This document shows positions 15,593 to 24,262 of a stretch of 33,524 nt of DNA, piece by piece. Under the pieces are notes generated by a model. It saw only the letters and a program-made list of their open reading frames with translations. It did not search any database and was not told the origin of the DNA. The DNA is from Bacteroidia bacterium (GTDB taxonomy: Bacteria > Bacteroidota > Bacteroidia > UKL13-3), in contig JAGVLJ010000078.1 of NCBI GenBank assembly GCA_020049855.1, positions 1 through 33,524 of the forward strand, in the 5' to 3' direction. The stretch's first letter is position 1. Every line of letters starts with the position of its first letter. The position numbers were made by a program, and so were the translations under genes.

Positions 15593-17692
15593 GTGAGTGA
15601 TTTCCTTCAAACACCCATTGAATTTTTAAAAGGAGTTGGTCAGGCTCGTGCTGATTTACTTAAAAAGGAATTGAACATTTTCACCTTTGAAAATCTTCTC
15701 TATTTTTATCCATACCGACATATTGATCGTACCCGATTTTACAAAATTGCCGAACTGCAAGATGATCTACCATACATTCAACTACGAGGAAAGTTTACAG
15801 ACCTCAGAAGTGAAAAAATAAACCGGGGACAACGTTTGGTTGCCAACTTTACCGATGGCTCAAATAACCTGGAAATAGTATGGTTTCAGGGAGCAAAATG
15901 GGTGAAAGAAATTATAAAACCCAATACCGAGTATATTCTATTTGGCAAGCCAACCATTTTCAACGGGAAGTTTAATATCGTGCATCCTTCGATTGATTTG
16001 TACAACGATGAAAACATAAAAATGCTTTCAGCCTTGATGCCTATGTACAACACAACCGAAAAAATGAAACAACGCAATTTTGAAAGCAAGGCTATACTTA
16101 AACTGGTACATACCCTTTTAAAAGATGAACGCCTGATAATTCCCGAAGACTTACCAAATGAACTCATCAGCAAAGAAAAACTTTTAACAAGGGGAAAAGC
16201 CATTCATGCTATACACTTTCCGCGAAGCGCAGATGAATTGATACTGGCCACAGAACGATTAAAATTTGAGGAATTGTTTTTTCTGCAAATCAAAATCCTG
16301 CGATACAAAGTTCAGCGCGGGAAATTTCCGAACGGAATAAGTTTCGAACATATTGGAGAATTATTCAACACCTTCTATGAAAAACATTTACCCTTTAACC
16401 TTACCGAAGCACAAAAAAGGGTAATAAGGGAAATAAGAGTGGACATGAAAAGTGGTATTCAAATGAATCGCCTGCTGCAAGGTGATGTAGGAAGCGGTAA
16501 AACAATAGTTGCCCTGCTGTGTATGTTAATTGCGATTGACAATAACTACCAGGCCACTCTAATGGCTCCAACAGAAATTCTGGCTCAGCAACATTTTCAT
16601 AACCTGAAAGAACTTTTAACTGAACTGCCTGTATCAGTTCAGTTGCTCACGGGAAATACAACCATGAAAGAGCGAAAAAAAATGTTGCAAGATCTTGAAT
16701 CGGGTTCGTTAAACATCCTTATCGGAACGCATGCTCTCATTGAAAGCTCGGTTCAATATAAAAACCTTGGCCTTGTTATCATTGACGAGCAACATCGTTT
16801 TGGAGTTGAGCAGCGATCGAGATTATGGCAAAAAAACGAAAAACCACCACATGTTTTGGTAATGACAGCTACTCCCATTCCGCGCACATTGGCTATGACA
16901 ATTTACGGAGACCTGGATGTGTCGGTAATTGATGAACTTCCCGCAGGCAGAAAACCAATTAAAACGGTTCACAGGTTTGAAAGCGGAAGATTGGCTGTGT
17001 TTGAATTTATGAAACAGGAATTAAGTAAAGGCAGACAAATTTACATTGTGTATCCGCTGATTGCCGAAAGTGAAAAAATGGATTACATGAATTTGCAGGA
17101 CGGATTTGAAAGCATATCACGTGCATTTCCATTGCCTCAATATAAAGTAAGCATTGTGCATGGCAAAATGAAGCCGACCGACAAAGATTTTGAAATGGCA
17201 CGTTTTGTAAAAGGTGAAACCAATATTATGGTTGCCACTACAGTAATTGAAGTAGGGGTAAATGTCCCTAATGCTTCGATAATGATAATTGAAAGTGCCG
17301 AGCGTTTTGGGCTTTCTCAATTGCATCAGTTGCGCGGACGTGTGGGTCGAGGAGCCGAACAAAGTTATTGTATATTAATGACCGGAAATAAACTTGGTAA
17401 TGAAGCTAAAACCCGGATTAAAACAATGGAGCAAAGTAACGATGGATTCTATATTTCAGAAGTTGATTTAAAATTACGCGGGCCGGGAGATTTGGATGGA
17501 ACACAGCAAAGCGGGTTACTTGATTTAAAACTGGCCGATTTAAAAACTGATGAGCATATTTTACAAAGAGCCCGTAACTGTGCCTCGCAATTACTATCAG
17601 AAGATTACAATTTTACGCAACCTGAAAATCTTCCTGTAAAGCTGTGGCTTAACAAACAGCACCACTCAAAAGTGTGGTCAAGAATTTCATAA
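15593..17692 (+). CDS. recG: ATP-dependent DNA helicase RecG
   Basis: A 699-residue helicase that remodels stalled replication forks and Holliday junctions. The GTG start (MSDFLQTPIEFLKGVG) is chosen because RecG proteins begin with this segment and no ATG is near. N-terminal wedge/OB domain (~1-260) with LRGKFTDLRSE; Walker A GDVGSGKT (~297); TAPTEILAQQH (motif Ia); DEQH box at ~398 in IIDEQHRFGVEQR; MTATPIPRTLAM (motif III); and the C-terminal helicase domain with TTVIEVGVNVPNA and QLRGRVGRG (motifs V and VI). The RecG-specific tail DLKLRGPGDLDGTQQSG is complete. Full length for the phylum. It converges with the next gene with only 4 bases between the stops. Confidence 0.97.
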   Translation: MSDFLQTPIEFLKGVGQARADLLKKELNIFTFENLLYFYPYRHIDRTRFYKIAELQDDLPYIQLRGKFTDLRSEKINRGQRLVANFTDGSNNLEIVWFQGAKWVKEIIKPNTEYILFGKPTIFNGKFNIVHPSIDLYNDENIKMLSALMPMYNTTEKMKQRNFESKAILKLVHTLLKDERLIIPEDLPNELISKEKLLTRGKAIHAIHFPRSADELILATERLKFEELFFLQIKILRYKVQRGKFPNGISFEHIGELFNTFYEKHLPFNLTEAQKRVIREIRVDMKSGIQMNRLLQGDVGSGKTIVALLCMLIAIDNNYQATLMAPTEILAQQHFHNLKELLTELPVSVQLLTGNTTMKERKKMLQDLESGSLNILIGTHALIESSVQYKNLGLVIIDEQHRFGVEQRSRLWQKNEKPPHVLVMTATPIPRTLAMTIYGDLDVSVIDELPAGRKPIKTVHRFESGRLAVFEFMKQELSKGRQIYIVYPLIAESEKMDYMNLQDGFESISRAFPLPQYKVSIVHGKMKPTDKDFEMARFVKGETNIMVATTVIEVGVNVPNASIMIIESAERFGLSQLHQLRGRVGRGAEQSYCILMTGNKLGNEAKTRIKTMEQSNDGFYISEVDLKLRGPGDLDGTQQSGLLDLKLADLKTDEHILQRARNCASQLLSEDYNFTQPENLPVKLWLNKQHHSKVWSRIS

Positions 17693-17696
17693 GCCA

Positions 17697-18638
17697 TTAA
17701 TTACAGTATTTTTTCAAAAACTCATTGGCTCTTTTCGCTCCCAAAGCCAAAGCAGCTTTCCAATCGCTACAGGAATCTTTTTTCTCACCGGCCTCACGCC
17801 TTGCCCATGCTCTTATCATTAATATTTCAGCAGAAGTGGGTTGAATTTTTACTGCAATATCCATATCCGACAATGCTTCTTTAAATTTTTTCTGCTGCTG
17901 TTTAACTCTACCTCTTCCGGCATAAGCTTCGGCCATATTCGGATCTTCTTTTATTGCCAGTGTATAGTTCTTTATTGCCTCGCTGTAATTCCCTGCTTTA
18001 AAATATACCTCGCCCATTTTACAATAAGACAATGCAAGTTTGTACTCGTATTGTATAGCCTTGGCATAGTCGGCAGCAGCCTCAATAAATTCATCTAAAT
18101 TTCTCCTAGCCTCGGCACGCTGAAAGTAAGTTTCTCCTGAAGATGGCTCCAATTCAATGGCCTTATTAAAATCCAGAATAGCCCATTCGTATTCATTTAC
18201 TCTCAATTTTCGCACACCTCGGCCATAATAAGCGAAGGAAGTAGGCAATGCTTTATCATTATCTCCAAACCGTAATATGATCGCATCAAGCCATATATTT
18301 TTTTCTTTCCCCAATTCAGGATTCAGGTTATCAGGTGCATTTATAGTGGGATCAGACGGAGCATAAATGGCAAAACTTTTCTTCATAAAAGGAATCATAT
18401 CAATGCTGTCGTGCTGAGCTCTGAATCGCTTAATTTCAACTTCTACTTTCGCCCTATACTGTGGATACAAATTAATGTAAAACCACATTGCCTTTGCGTA
18501 TTCTTTGCGTGCAATAAATTCCTCTGCTTTTTCAAAAGTGTAAGTCGAAGGGTAAGCATCCTTTCTATCACTATCGTCTTGCCCAATGGCCTGAAAAGCA
18601 AATAAAATTGATAAAAAGGGGTAAATTAATTTATTCAT
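17697..18638 (-). CDS. Secreted tetratricopeptide-repeat protein
   Basis: A 313-residue protein with a Sec signal peptide (MNKLIYPFLSILFAFQAIGQ, cleavage after ~19). An N-terminal region of unknown fold is followed by several TPR units from ~135 onward (e.g. AILDFNKAIELEPSSGETYF, YSEAIKNYTLAIKEDPNMAE, ALSDMDIAVKIQPTSAEI). TPR superhelices bind peptides or proteins, so a scaffold role in the periplasm is the most that can be inferred. The ending (SDWKAALALGAKRANEFLKKYC) is common in Bacteroidota TPR proteins. It lies 71 bases downstream of the amidohydrolase and may share its transcript. Confidence 0.85.
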   Translation of the reverse strand: MNKLIYPFLSILFAFQAIGQDDSDRKDAYPSTYTFEKAEEFIARKEYAKAMWFYINLYPQYRAKVEVEIKRFRAQHDSIDMIPFMKKSFAIYAPSDPTINAPDNLNPELGKEKNIWLDAIILRFGDNDKALPTSFAYYGRGVRKLRVNEYEWAILDFNKAIELEPSSGETYFQRAEARRNLDEFIEAAADYAKAIQYEYKLALSYCKMGEVYFKAGNYSEAIKNYTLAIKEDPNMAEAYAGRGRVKQQQKKFKEALSDMDIAVKIQPTSAEILMIRAWARREAGEKKDSCSDWKAALALGAKRANEFLKKYCN

Positions 18639-18709
18639 TTAGTTAAGGTAATTATGATACGATGATATTTGGTTTTAAAAAGATTGTCAAAATATATTAT
18701 AACGAATGG

Positions 18710-20365
18710 TTAATTGCCGGAGTAAACCAACTCCCCGTTAAGATAAGTTGCCATAACTTTAGCCTTTACCACATCTGAAATTAAAACTTTGGCAATATCC
18801 ATATCCAATATTACAAAATCGGCCGCCATCCCATTTGCAAGGCAACCCTTTTCTTTTTCTTCAAACTGAGCATAAGAAGCCCAATAAGTGATCCCTTTTA
18901 ACGCCTCCCATATGGTAAGTGCATTATGAATCTGGAATGAACCCATTGGATGTTCCTGAATAGTAGTTCGCATCACAGCCGAGTAAAGAGTTGCCATCGG
19001 GTTTACGCCCTCTACAGGAAAATCGGTTCCTAACGCTAAACGACCCGAATAAGGCAGAAGGGATTTATAGGCATAAGCCTCCTCTAGTCTGGTTTTGCCC
19101 AAGCGAGAAGGTACCCAATTTTTATCAGAACTTACATGAGTTGGCTGTACAGAAGGAATAACTGAATAAAGGTTAAGCTTAATCCAATCAGACTGATGAA
19201 TTACCTGGGCGTGCTCAATACGCCACCTAAAATCGTTCTGTTGCTTTAAGATCTCTCCATAAATATCAAGCATCACCCGGCTTGCCGAATCTCCTATACA
19301 ATGAGTGTTTAATTGATACCCTGCCGCAAATACACGTTTGGCCATGGCCCGTAAATAACTTGTATCCTTATTCATAAAGCCATAATACCCCGGCCTGTCA
19401 GAATAAGGTTCAAGCAAACATGCTCCTCGGCTTCCTAATGCTCCATCGGCATACAACTTTACAGATTGGATATGAATATTGCCATTTCGGTATGGCCCCT
19501 TTGACATAATTTTTTTAAAATTTTCTTCTGTAGGATTAAGCATCACATACGCCTTGATTTTAAGCAGTCCTTCTTTTTGCAACGATTCCATTTTCTTTAT
19601 CACAAAATAATCAACGCCTGCATCTTGTACCGAAGTAACGCCATAACTAAAACAAATACGTTGTGCATCCAGCATGGCTTCCTGCATTTCTGTATCTGTT
19701 GGTTTTGGAATTATTCTTTCTACTAAATCCATAGCATTATCCAACAATAACCCGGTGGGCTTGCCATTGGCATCTCGTACAATCTCACCTCCATCGGCCG
19801 TTGTTTTTGAACCAATTTTAGCAAGTTTCAGTGCTTTTGAATTCACCAATGCGGCATGGCCGTCAATCCGTGTTAAAATAACAGGAGTTCCGGGGAATAA
19901 AGAATCTAATTTTTCTTTAGATGGAAATTCTTTTACAACCCATATATTCTGATCCCATCCCCTACCCTGAACCCATTTGATCTTTTTCTTTTTTAGTAGT
20001 GCATCTTGCTCATATTTTTTTAAAAGAGCAAGTACTTCATCAAACGATTTGGCCCCCCGCAAGTCAGCCTGCATCATCATCATGCCCAAACCCATAAAAT
20101 GGCAGTGTGCATCGTTAAACCCAGGATAAATGAACTTGCCCTGTAGATCAATTATTTGTTTACTTGTAAACTTGCTGAAAATATCATCTTTCATCATTGA
20201 AACGGCAACCACCTTACCTTGATGAACTGCCATGTAATATCCATTACTTAACCGGGCATCCATGGTATAAATTAATCCGTTTGCCAAAATCATATCTACC
20301 TCCCGCTGGGCTTTTGCCACAAAACAAAACAGAAGTAAAAAAAGTAAAATGAATGTTCTTTTCAT
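18710..20365 (-). CDS. Secreted amidohydrolase of the YtcJ-like (Amidohydro_3) family
   Basis: A 551-residue protein with a clear signal peptide (MKRTFILLFLLLFCFVAKAQ), placing it in the periplasm. The mature part has the N-terminal composite beta domain (ILANGLIYTMD, GKFIYPGFNDAHCHFMG with the metal-binding HxH at ~85), then YADGALGSRGACLLEPY, NTHCIGDSASR, RIEHAQVI, and LGTDFPVEGVNPM (the late metal-binding Asp). This pattern is that of YtcJ/N-substituted formamide deformylase-type hydrolases, which hydrolyse amide bonds; substrates are mostly unknown. Export is common for Bacteroidota members. It lies 47 bases after the acyl-CoA carboxylase gene with no promoter seen between them. Confidence 0.9.
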   Translation of the reverse strand: MKRTFILLFLLLFCFVAKAQREVDMILANGLIYTMDARLSNGYYMAVHQGKVVAVSMMKDDIFSKFTSKQIIDLQGKFIYPGFNDAHCHFMGLGMMMMQADLRGAKSFDEVLALLKKYEQDALLKKKKIKWVQGRGWDQNIWVVKEFPSKEKLDSLFPGTPVILTRIDGHAALVNSKALKLAKIGSKTTADGGEIVRDANGKPTGLLLDNAMDLVERIIPKPTDTEMQEAMLDAQRICFSYGVTSVQDAGVDYFVIKKMESLQKEGLLKIKAYVMLNPTEENFKKIMSKGPYRNGNIHIQSVKLYADGALGSRGACLLEPYSDRPGYYGFMNKDTSYLRAMAKRVFAAGYQLNTHCIGDSASRVMLDIYGEILKQQNDFRWRIEHAQVIHQSDWIKLNLYSVIPSVQPTHVSSDKNWVPSRLGKTRLEEAYAYKSLLPYSGRLALGTDFPVEGVNPMATLYSAVMRTTIQEHPMGSFQIHNALTIWEALKGITYWASYAQFEEKEKGCLANGMAADFVILDMDIAKVLISDVVKAKVMATYLNGELVYSGN

Positions 20366-20412
20366 GCAGTATTTTCTTATAACATTTATTTAGTTTAAAC
20401 TGTTGTCAAAAA

Positions 20413-22008
20413 TCAGGTCTGCAAAATACCGGGATTGTACGCACGTGTTAATGGTGCATGATTAGCTGCTTCAATACCTGTTGAAATAAGCTGCCGTGTT
20501 TTTACCGGGTCAATAATGGCGTCAACCCATAATCTTGCTGCCGCATAATACGGTGTAGTTTGTTCAAGATACCTGTCGGTAATCGTTTTTAATAACTCCT
20601 TTTCTTTTTCCTCGGTTATCTCCACCCCTTTTGCTTTTAGATTTGCTTCCTGTATTTGCAACAATGTTTTGGCTGCCTGTGCTCCGCCCATCACAGCTAT
20701 TTGTGCGGTAGGCCATGCTACAATTAATCGCGGATCATACGCTTTGCCACACATAGCGTAATTACCTGCCCCATATGAATTACCTGTGACAATAGTAAAT
20801 TTAGGCACCACCGAATTGGCTACGGCATTCACCATCTTAGCACCATCCTTTATAATGCCCCCATGCTCACTTCGTGAACCAACCATAAAACCGGTGACAT
20901 CCTGTAAAAAAACAAGCGGAATTTTTTTCTGATTGCAATTTGCAATAAAACGGGCTGCTTTATCTGCGGAGTCGGAATAAATTACTCCCCCAATCTGCAT
21001 CTCCCCTTTTTTTGATTTAACAATTTTGCGATTATTAGCAACAATTCCTACTGCCCATCCGTCAATACGGGCATACCCGCAAAGTATACTTTTACCATAT
21101 AATTCTTTGTATTGATCAAATACCGAATCGTCCACCAGGCGTTCAATCAATTCCATAGTATCATATGGCTTTGATGTGTCGGATGGAATGATATCATAAA
21201 TTTCACTGATATTTTTTAATGGAGCTTTAGCAGTTGCCCTGTCAAAACCGGCTTTTTCCTTGTGCCCTATTTTGTCCATAATGGCACGTATGCGATCCAA
21301 ACAAGCTTCGTCATTGGGAAATTTATAATCGGTCACGCCTGATATCTCGCAGTGGGTAGTTGCTCCGCCCAAAGTTTCGTTGTCAATATCTTCACCAACG
21401 GCTGCCTTTACCAGATAGGATCCGGCAAGAAAAATAGATCCTGTTTTATCAACTATCATAGCCTCATCGCTCATAATGGGCAGATAGGCTCCTCCGGCAA
21501 CGCAACTACCCATAATGGCGGCAATTTGCACAATACCCATTGAACTCATCACGGCATTGTTTCTAAAAATACGTCCGAAATGTTCTTTATCTGGGAAAAT
21601 TTCGTCTTGCATAGGTAAATATACTCCGGCACTATCTACAAGATAAATAATGGGCAGGTTATTTTCCATGGCAATTTCCTGTGCTCGCAAGTTTTTTTTA
21701 CCCGTTATCGGAAACCATGCTCCAGCCTTTACGGTTGCGTCATTGGCTACAATTACACACAGTCGTTTACTTACATGCCCTAAACCTATCACAACTCCAC
21801 CAGCAGGGCATCCTCCGTGCTCGTCATACATTTCGTAGCCGGCAAAAGCACCCAATTCAATAAAGTCGGATCCTTTATCAATAAGATAGGCCACACGCTC
21901 CCGAGCTAGTAGTTTCCCTTTTTCTTTTTGTTTGGCAGATGCTTTTGCTCCGCCACCCATAAATATTTTTTCTTCCCGTTTTTTTAACTCAATGAGTTTA
22001 TCTTTCAT
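20413..22008 (-). CDS. Acyl-CoA carboxylase beta (carboxyltransferase) subunit
   Basis: A 531-residue biotin-dependent carboxyltransferase. The N-terminal crotonase-like half contains GGCPAGGVVIGLG, VANDATVKAGAWFPIT and DSAGVYLPMQ. The C-terminal half contains FLQDVTGFMVGS, GNSYGAGNYAMCG and WPTAQIAVMGG, where the two oxyanion-forming Gly-rich loops lie. The VKAGAWFPIT/KKNLRAQEIA signature and the DSAGVYLPMQ form are closer to methylcrotonoyl-CoA carboxylase than to propionyl-CoA carboxylase, so leucine breakdown is a fair guess, but the acyl substrate is not certain. The biotin carboxylase alpha subunit is not in this window. It has its own promoter and may lead a transcript that continues into the amidohydrolase and TPR genes. 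Confidence 0.92.
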   Translation of the reverse strand: MKDKLIELKKREEKIFMGGGAKASAKQKEKGKLLARERVAYLIDKGSDFIELGAFAGYEMYDEHGGCPAGGVVIGLGHVSKRLCVIVANDATVKAGAWFPITGKKNLRAQEIAMENNLPIIYLVDSAGVYLPMQDEIFPDKEHFGRIFRNNAVMSSMGIVQIAAIMGSCVAGGAYLPIMSDEAMIVDKTGSIFLAGSYLVKAAVGEDIDNETLGGATTHCEISGVTDYKFPNDEACLDRIRAIMDKIGHKEKAGFDRATAKAPLKNISEIYDIIPSDTSKPYDTMELIERLVDDSVFDQYKELYGKSILCGYARIDGWAVGIVANNRKIVKSKKGEMQIGGVIYSDSADKAARFIANCNQKKIPLVFLQDVTGFMVGSRSEHGGIIKDGAKMVNAVANSVVPKFTIVTGNSYGAGNYAMCGKAYDPRLIVAWPTAQIAVMGGAQAAKTLLQIQEANLKAKGVEITEEKEKELLKTITDRYLEQTTPYYAAARLWVDAIIDPVKTRQLISTGIEAANHAPLTRAYNPGILQT

Positions 22009-22047
22009 ACGCGCTTATCCTAATCTTTATTCGCCTTAGGTTCACGG

Positions 22048-22079
22048 CAAATCTAACCTATCCCGTAAAAAGATGGAAA
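22048..22079 (-). promoter_or_regulatory. Promoter of the acyl-CoA carboxylase gene
   Basis: On the minus strand, TTTC (22079-22076) and TAGATTTG (22055-22048, perfect -7) are separated by 20 bases. This gives a leader of about 35 bases before the ATG at 22008. It is divergent from the SRP RNA promoter about 50 bases away. Confidence 0.5.
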
Positions 22080-22107
22080 TCACTTTCCTCCTTTTGCCAA
22101 AAATAAA

Positions 22108-22115
22108 TACTTTTG
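22108..22115 (+). promoter_or_regulatory. -7 promoter element of the SRP RNA gene
   Basis: TACTTTTG is a perfect TAnnTTTG element whose predicted transcription start (~5-6 bases downstream) coincides with the 5' end of the SRP RNA helix at 22121. This mutual fit supports both calls. Confidence 0.6.
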
Positions 22116-22120
22116 CGCTC

Positions 22121-22215
22121 GGGTAGGCGTCATACGACCAGCTCCCTTTGAACTCCCCCAGGCCTTGATCGGAGCAAGGGCAAAAGGTTGTAGCGGTGCG
22201 ATATGATGGCCGCCC
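22121..22215 (+). ncRNA. ffs: Signal recognition particle RNA, bacterial small type
   Basis: A ~95-base transcript that would bind Ffh and target nascent membrane proteins. The 5' end GGGTAGGCGTCATA pairs with the 3' end TATGATGGCCGCCC in about 12 of 14 positions. The inner part has the SRP helix-8 pattern: CCCCCAGG (22155-22162) on one side and GGAGCAAGGG (22171-22180), with the AGCA asymmetric loop, on the other. A GGTTGTAGCGGTGCGA 3' strand typical of Bacteroidota SRP RNAs follows. The apical loop reads CC-TTGATC-GG instead of the usual GGAA tetraloop. A perfect -7 element precedes it and a T run follows. No open frame here needs to be a protein; a 73-codon minus-strand frame is a shadow. 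Confidence 0.8.
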
Positions 22216-22221
22216 TTTTTT
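22209..22221 (+). terminator. Terminator at the 3' end of the SRP RNA
   Basis: The closing helix strand GGCCGCCC is followed immediately by TTTTTT (22216-22221). The RNA's own terminal helix thus acts with the T run as an intrinsic terminator. Confidence 0.6.
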
Positions 22222-22292
22222 GTTTATCAGCCCATTACAAAACGGTGAGTTGTTTGTGTACAAGTTGATTTATCAATAAAATGCTGCACCAT

Positions 22293-22300
22293 TATTTTTG
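22293..22300 (+). promoter_or_regulatory. -7 promoter element upstream of the transaldolase gene
   Basis: TATTTTTG, a TAnnTTTG match 25 bases before the ATG at 22326. No convincing -33 element at the right spacing. Confidence 0.4.
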
Positions 22301-22325
22301 ACCCTATATCCTTAAACAGCGTATC

Positions 22326-22982
22326 ATGAAATTTTTTATAGACACTGCTAATCTTGCCCAAATTAAAGAAGCCAATGAATTAGGAATTCTTGACGGAGTA
22401 ACAACCAATCCTTCACTCATGGCTAAAGAAGGTATTAAAGGACGGGACAATATTCTGAAACACTATGTTGACATTTGTAAAATTGTAAAAGGAGATGTAA
22501 GTGCCGAGGTAATTTCAACCGATTTTGAAGGTATTATCAGGGAAGGTGAAGAGCTGGCCTCACTTCATGAAAATATTGTGGTAAAAGTGCCCATGATTAA
22601 AGATGGGATTAAAGCCATCAGTTTTTTTAAATCGGAGGGAATCCGTACCAACTGCACACTGGTATTTTCACCTGGACAAGCAATTTTAGCAGCCAAAGCG
22701 GGTGCTACTTATATTTCTCCTTTTATCGGTCGTTTGGATGATATTGCCTTCAATGGATTGGAATTAATAGCCCAGATTACCGGTATTTTTGCCGTGCAGG
22801 GATATGAAACTCAGGTATTGGCTGCTTCCATCCGTAACCCAATCCACATTGTAAAATGTGCCGAAATTGGAGCCCATGTGATTACCAGTCCACTTGAACC
22901 GATTCTTGCTTTATTAAACCATCCGTTAACGGATAGTGGTCTGCAGAAATTTTTGGCAGACCATAAAAAAGCTAACGGGTAA
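22326..22982 (+). CDS. tal: Transaldolase, TalC/fructose-6-phosphate aldolase family
   Basis: A 218-residue small aldolase of the TalC/FSA family (non-oxidative pentose phosphate pathway). It starts MKFFIDTANLAQIKEANELG, with Asp6 and the TTNPS motif (26-30). The Schiff-base lysine is Lys87 in NIVVKVPMIKDG. NCTLVFSPGQAILAAKAGATYISPFIGRLDD is complete. At the position that separates the two activities, SAEVIS carries Glu61, as in TalC transaldolases, whereas E. coli FsaA has Gln there. Transaldolase is therefore the likelier activity (family knowledge plus what is seen). Its stop directly abuts the stop of the convergent phosphatase gene. Confidence 0.93.
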   Translation: MKFFIDTANLAQIKEANELGILDGVTTNPSLMAKEGIKGRDNILKHYVDICKIVKGDVSAEVISTDFEGIIREGEELASLHENIVVKVPMIKDGIKAISFFKSEGIRTNCTLVFSPGQAILAAKAGATYISPFIGRLDDIAFNGLELIAQITGIFAVQGYETQVLAASIRNPIHIVKCAEIGAHVITSPLEPILALLNHPLTDSGLQKFLADHKKANG

Positions 22983-23468
22983 TCACTTACCAATTTTATC
23001 AATTAAAAGGGTCAGGTTCGAATTTGATTCGGCCAAAATGCCCTTTACCCCCGCCTTGGCAGCGGCTTCTATATCACGCTGTGCATCGCCAATAAACCAA
23101 CTTGTGGCCGCATTCAGTTTATACCGTGCCACTGCTTTTTCCAGCAGTAACGAATCAGGCTTACGACAAATACACTTGCCAACAGTAGGATGATGTGGAC
23201 AATAGTATATTTCAAGTAAACTTATTCCTTCCTTACTCAACAGATTGATTAATTTTTGATGGATCTTATCCAAAAACGCGTGATCATATAGCTTTTTTGC
23301 AACCCCACCCTGATTACTAATAACTACAAAGTTAAAATCTAACGCCTTCATGGCTTTAAGAAACGGAATAAGGCTTGGATTAATTTGAAAATCCTGTTCA
23401 CAGGTCACATAATTGCCGATTTCTGTATTAATAATGCCATCTCTGTCTAAAAAAATTGCTTTTTGCAT
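22983..23468 (-). CDS. gmhB: GmhB-like HAD-IIIA phosphatase (heptose-bisphosphate phosphatase type)
   Basis: A 161-residue HAD-superfamily phosphatase. Catalytic Asp8 and Asp10 are in FLDRDGIIN, motif II Ser/Thr in VVISNQGG, and motif IV in FIGDAQRDIEAA. A CPHH...CIC segment (YYCPHHPTVGKCICRKP) is the zinc-binding loop of the GmhB/histidinol-phosphate phosphatase branch. GmhB removes the 7-phosphate of heptose 1,7-bisphosphate during ADP-heptose synthesis for LPS or S-layer glycans. The length is slightly below the ~180 of E. coli GmhB. Another small sugar-phosphate substrate is possible because other heptose genes are absent here. It is divergent from the mannosyltransferase gene. Confidence 0.82.
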   Translation of the reverse strand: MQKAIFLDRDGIINTEIGNYVTCEQDFQINPSLIPFLKAMKALDFNFVVISNQGGVAKKLYDHAFLDKIHQKLINLLSKEGISLLEIYYCPHHPTVGKCICRKPDSLLLEKAVARYKLNAATSWFIGDAQRDIEAAAKAGVKGILAESNSNLTLLIDKIGK

Positions 23469-23521
23469 TAGTTTTATTAATTATTGCGTTAATTATCGGC
23501 TACAAAGAAAGAATAAATATT

Positions 23522-24262
23522 TTGTCAGACAGCATTGTTATCATTCCTACTTACAATGAAATAGAAAACATCGAACAGATGGTGAGAAAAGTATTTTCGT
23601 TTGAAAAGGACTTTCACATACTGGTAGTTGATGATAATTCTCCTGACGGAACAAGGTCTATAATCAAAAGGTTAATACCAGAATTTCCGGGAAGGCTGCA
23701 TTTGCTTGAAAGAGCCATAAAAGAAGGATTGGGCAGAGCATATATTGCCGGATTCAAATGGTGCCTTCAAAAAAACTATCAGTACATTTTTGAGATGGAT
23801 GCCGATTTTTCGCATAATCCCCATGACCTTATAAAATTGTACAATGCATGCTTTAATGGAGCCGATGTAGCTATTGGTTCCAGATATAAAACTGGAATAA
23901 ATGTGGTGAACTGGCCAATGAGCAGAGTTATGATATCTTATTATGCTTCGTGGTATGTTAGATTTATTACCGGAATGAGCATAAGGGATACTACTGCCGG
24001 ATATGTTTGTTATAGAAGAAAGGTTCTTGAGACAATTGAACTGGATAAAATAAAATTTAAAGGCTATGCTTTTCAGATTGAAATGAAGCACACTGCCTGG
24101 AAAATAGGATTCCGGATTGAAGAAGTGTCTATCATTTTTACTGACCGTACCATGGGTCAAAGTAAAATGACTAAAGGAATTTTTAAAGAAGCCATTTGGG
24201 GGGTAATTGAACTATTTTTGAAAGGGTTATTCCGAAAGTATCCAAGGCTTCCGAAAGAATAA
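23522..24262 (+). CDS. Polyprenol-phosphate mannosyltransferase (GT2, DPM1-like)
   Basis: A 246-residue GT2 glycosyltransferase that moves a hexose (typically mannose) from a nucleotide sugar to undecaprenyl phosphate at the inner membrane. Motifs: IVIIPTYNEIENI, LVVDDNSPDGT, the DxD motif in EMDADFSHNP, IGSRYKTG, and RDTTAGYVCYRR, all as in DPM1-type enzymes, followed by FTDRTMGQSKM. No C-terminal membrane domain is present, as in soluble DPM1. The TTG at 23522 (MSDSIVIIPTYNE) is chosen because the family starts a few residues before IPTYNE. Another TTG at 23456 would add a hydrophobic leader but overlap the divergent phosphatase gene. Confidence 0.88.
   Translation: MSDSIVIIPTYNEIENIEQMVRKVFSFEKDFHILVVDDNSPDGTRSIIKRLIPEFPGRLHLLERAIKEGLGRAYIAGFKWCLQKNYQYIFEMDADFSHNPHDLIKLYNACFNGADVAIGSRYKTGINVVNWPMSRVMISYYASWYVRFITGMSIRDTTAGYVCYRRKVLETIELDKIKFKGYAFQIEMKHTAWKIGFRIEEVSIIFTDRTMGQSKMTKGIFKEAIWGVIELFLKGLFRKYPRLPKE

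Noticed and set aside
22042-22263. 73-codon minus-strand frame with a protein-like look
   Set aside because: It overlaps the SRP RNA, whose helix, promoter and terminator explain the sequence; frames of this kind are common spurious calls over SRP genes.
23015-23024. GGTTCGAATT resembling a tRNA T-loop
   Set aside because: It lies inside the GmhB-like coding sequence, and no acceptor or anticodon stems can be folded around it.
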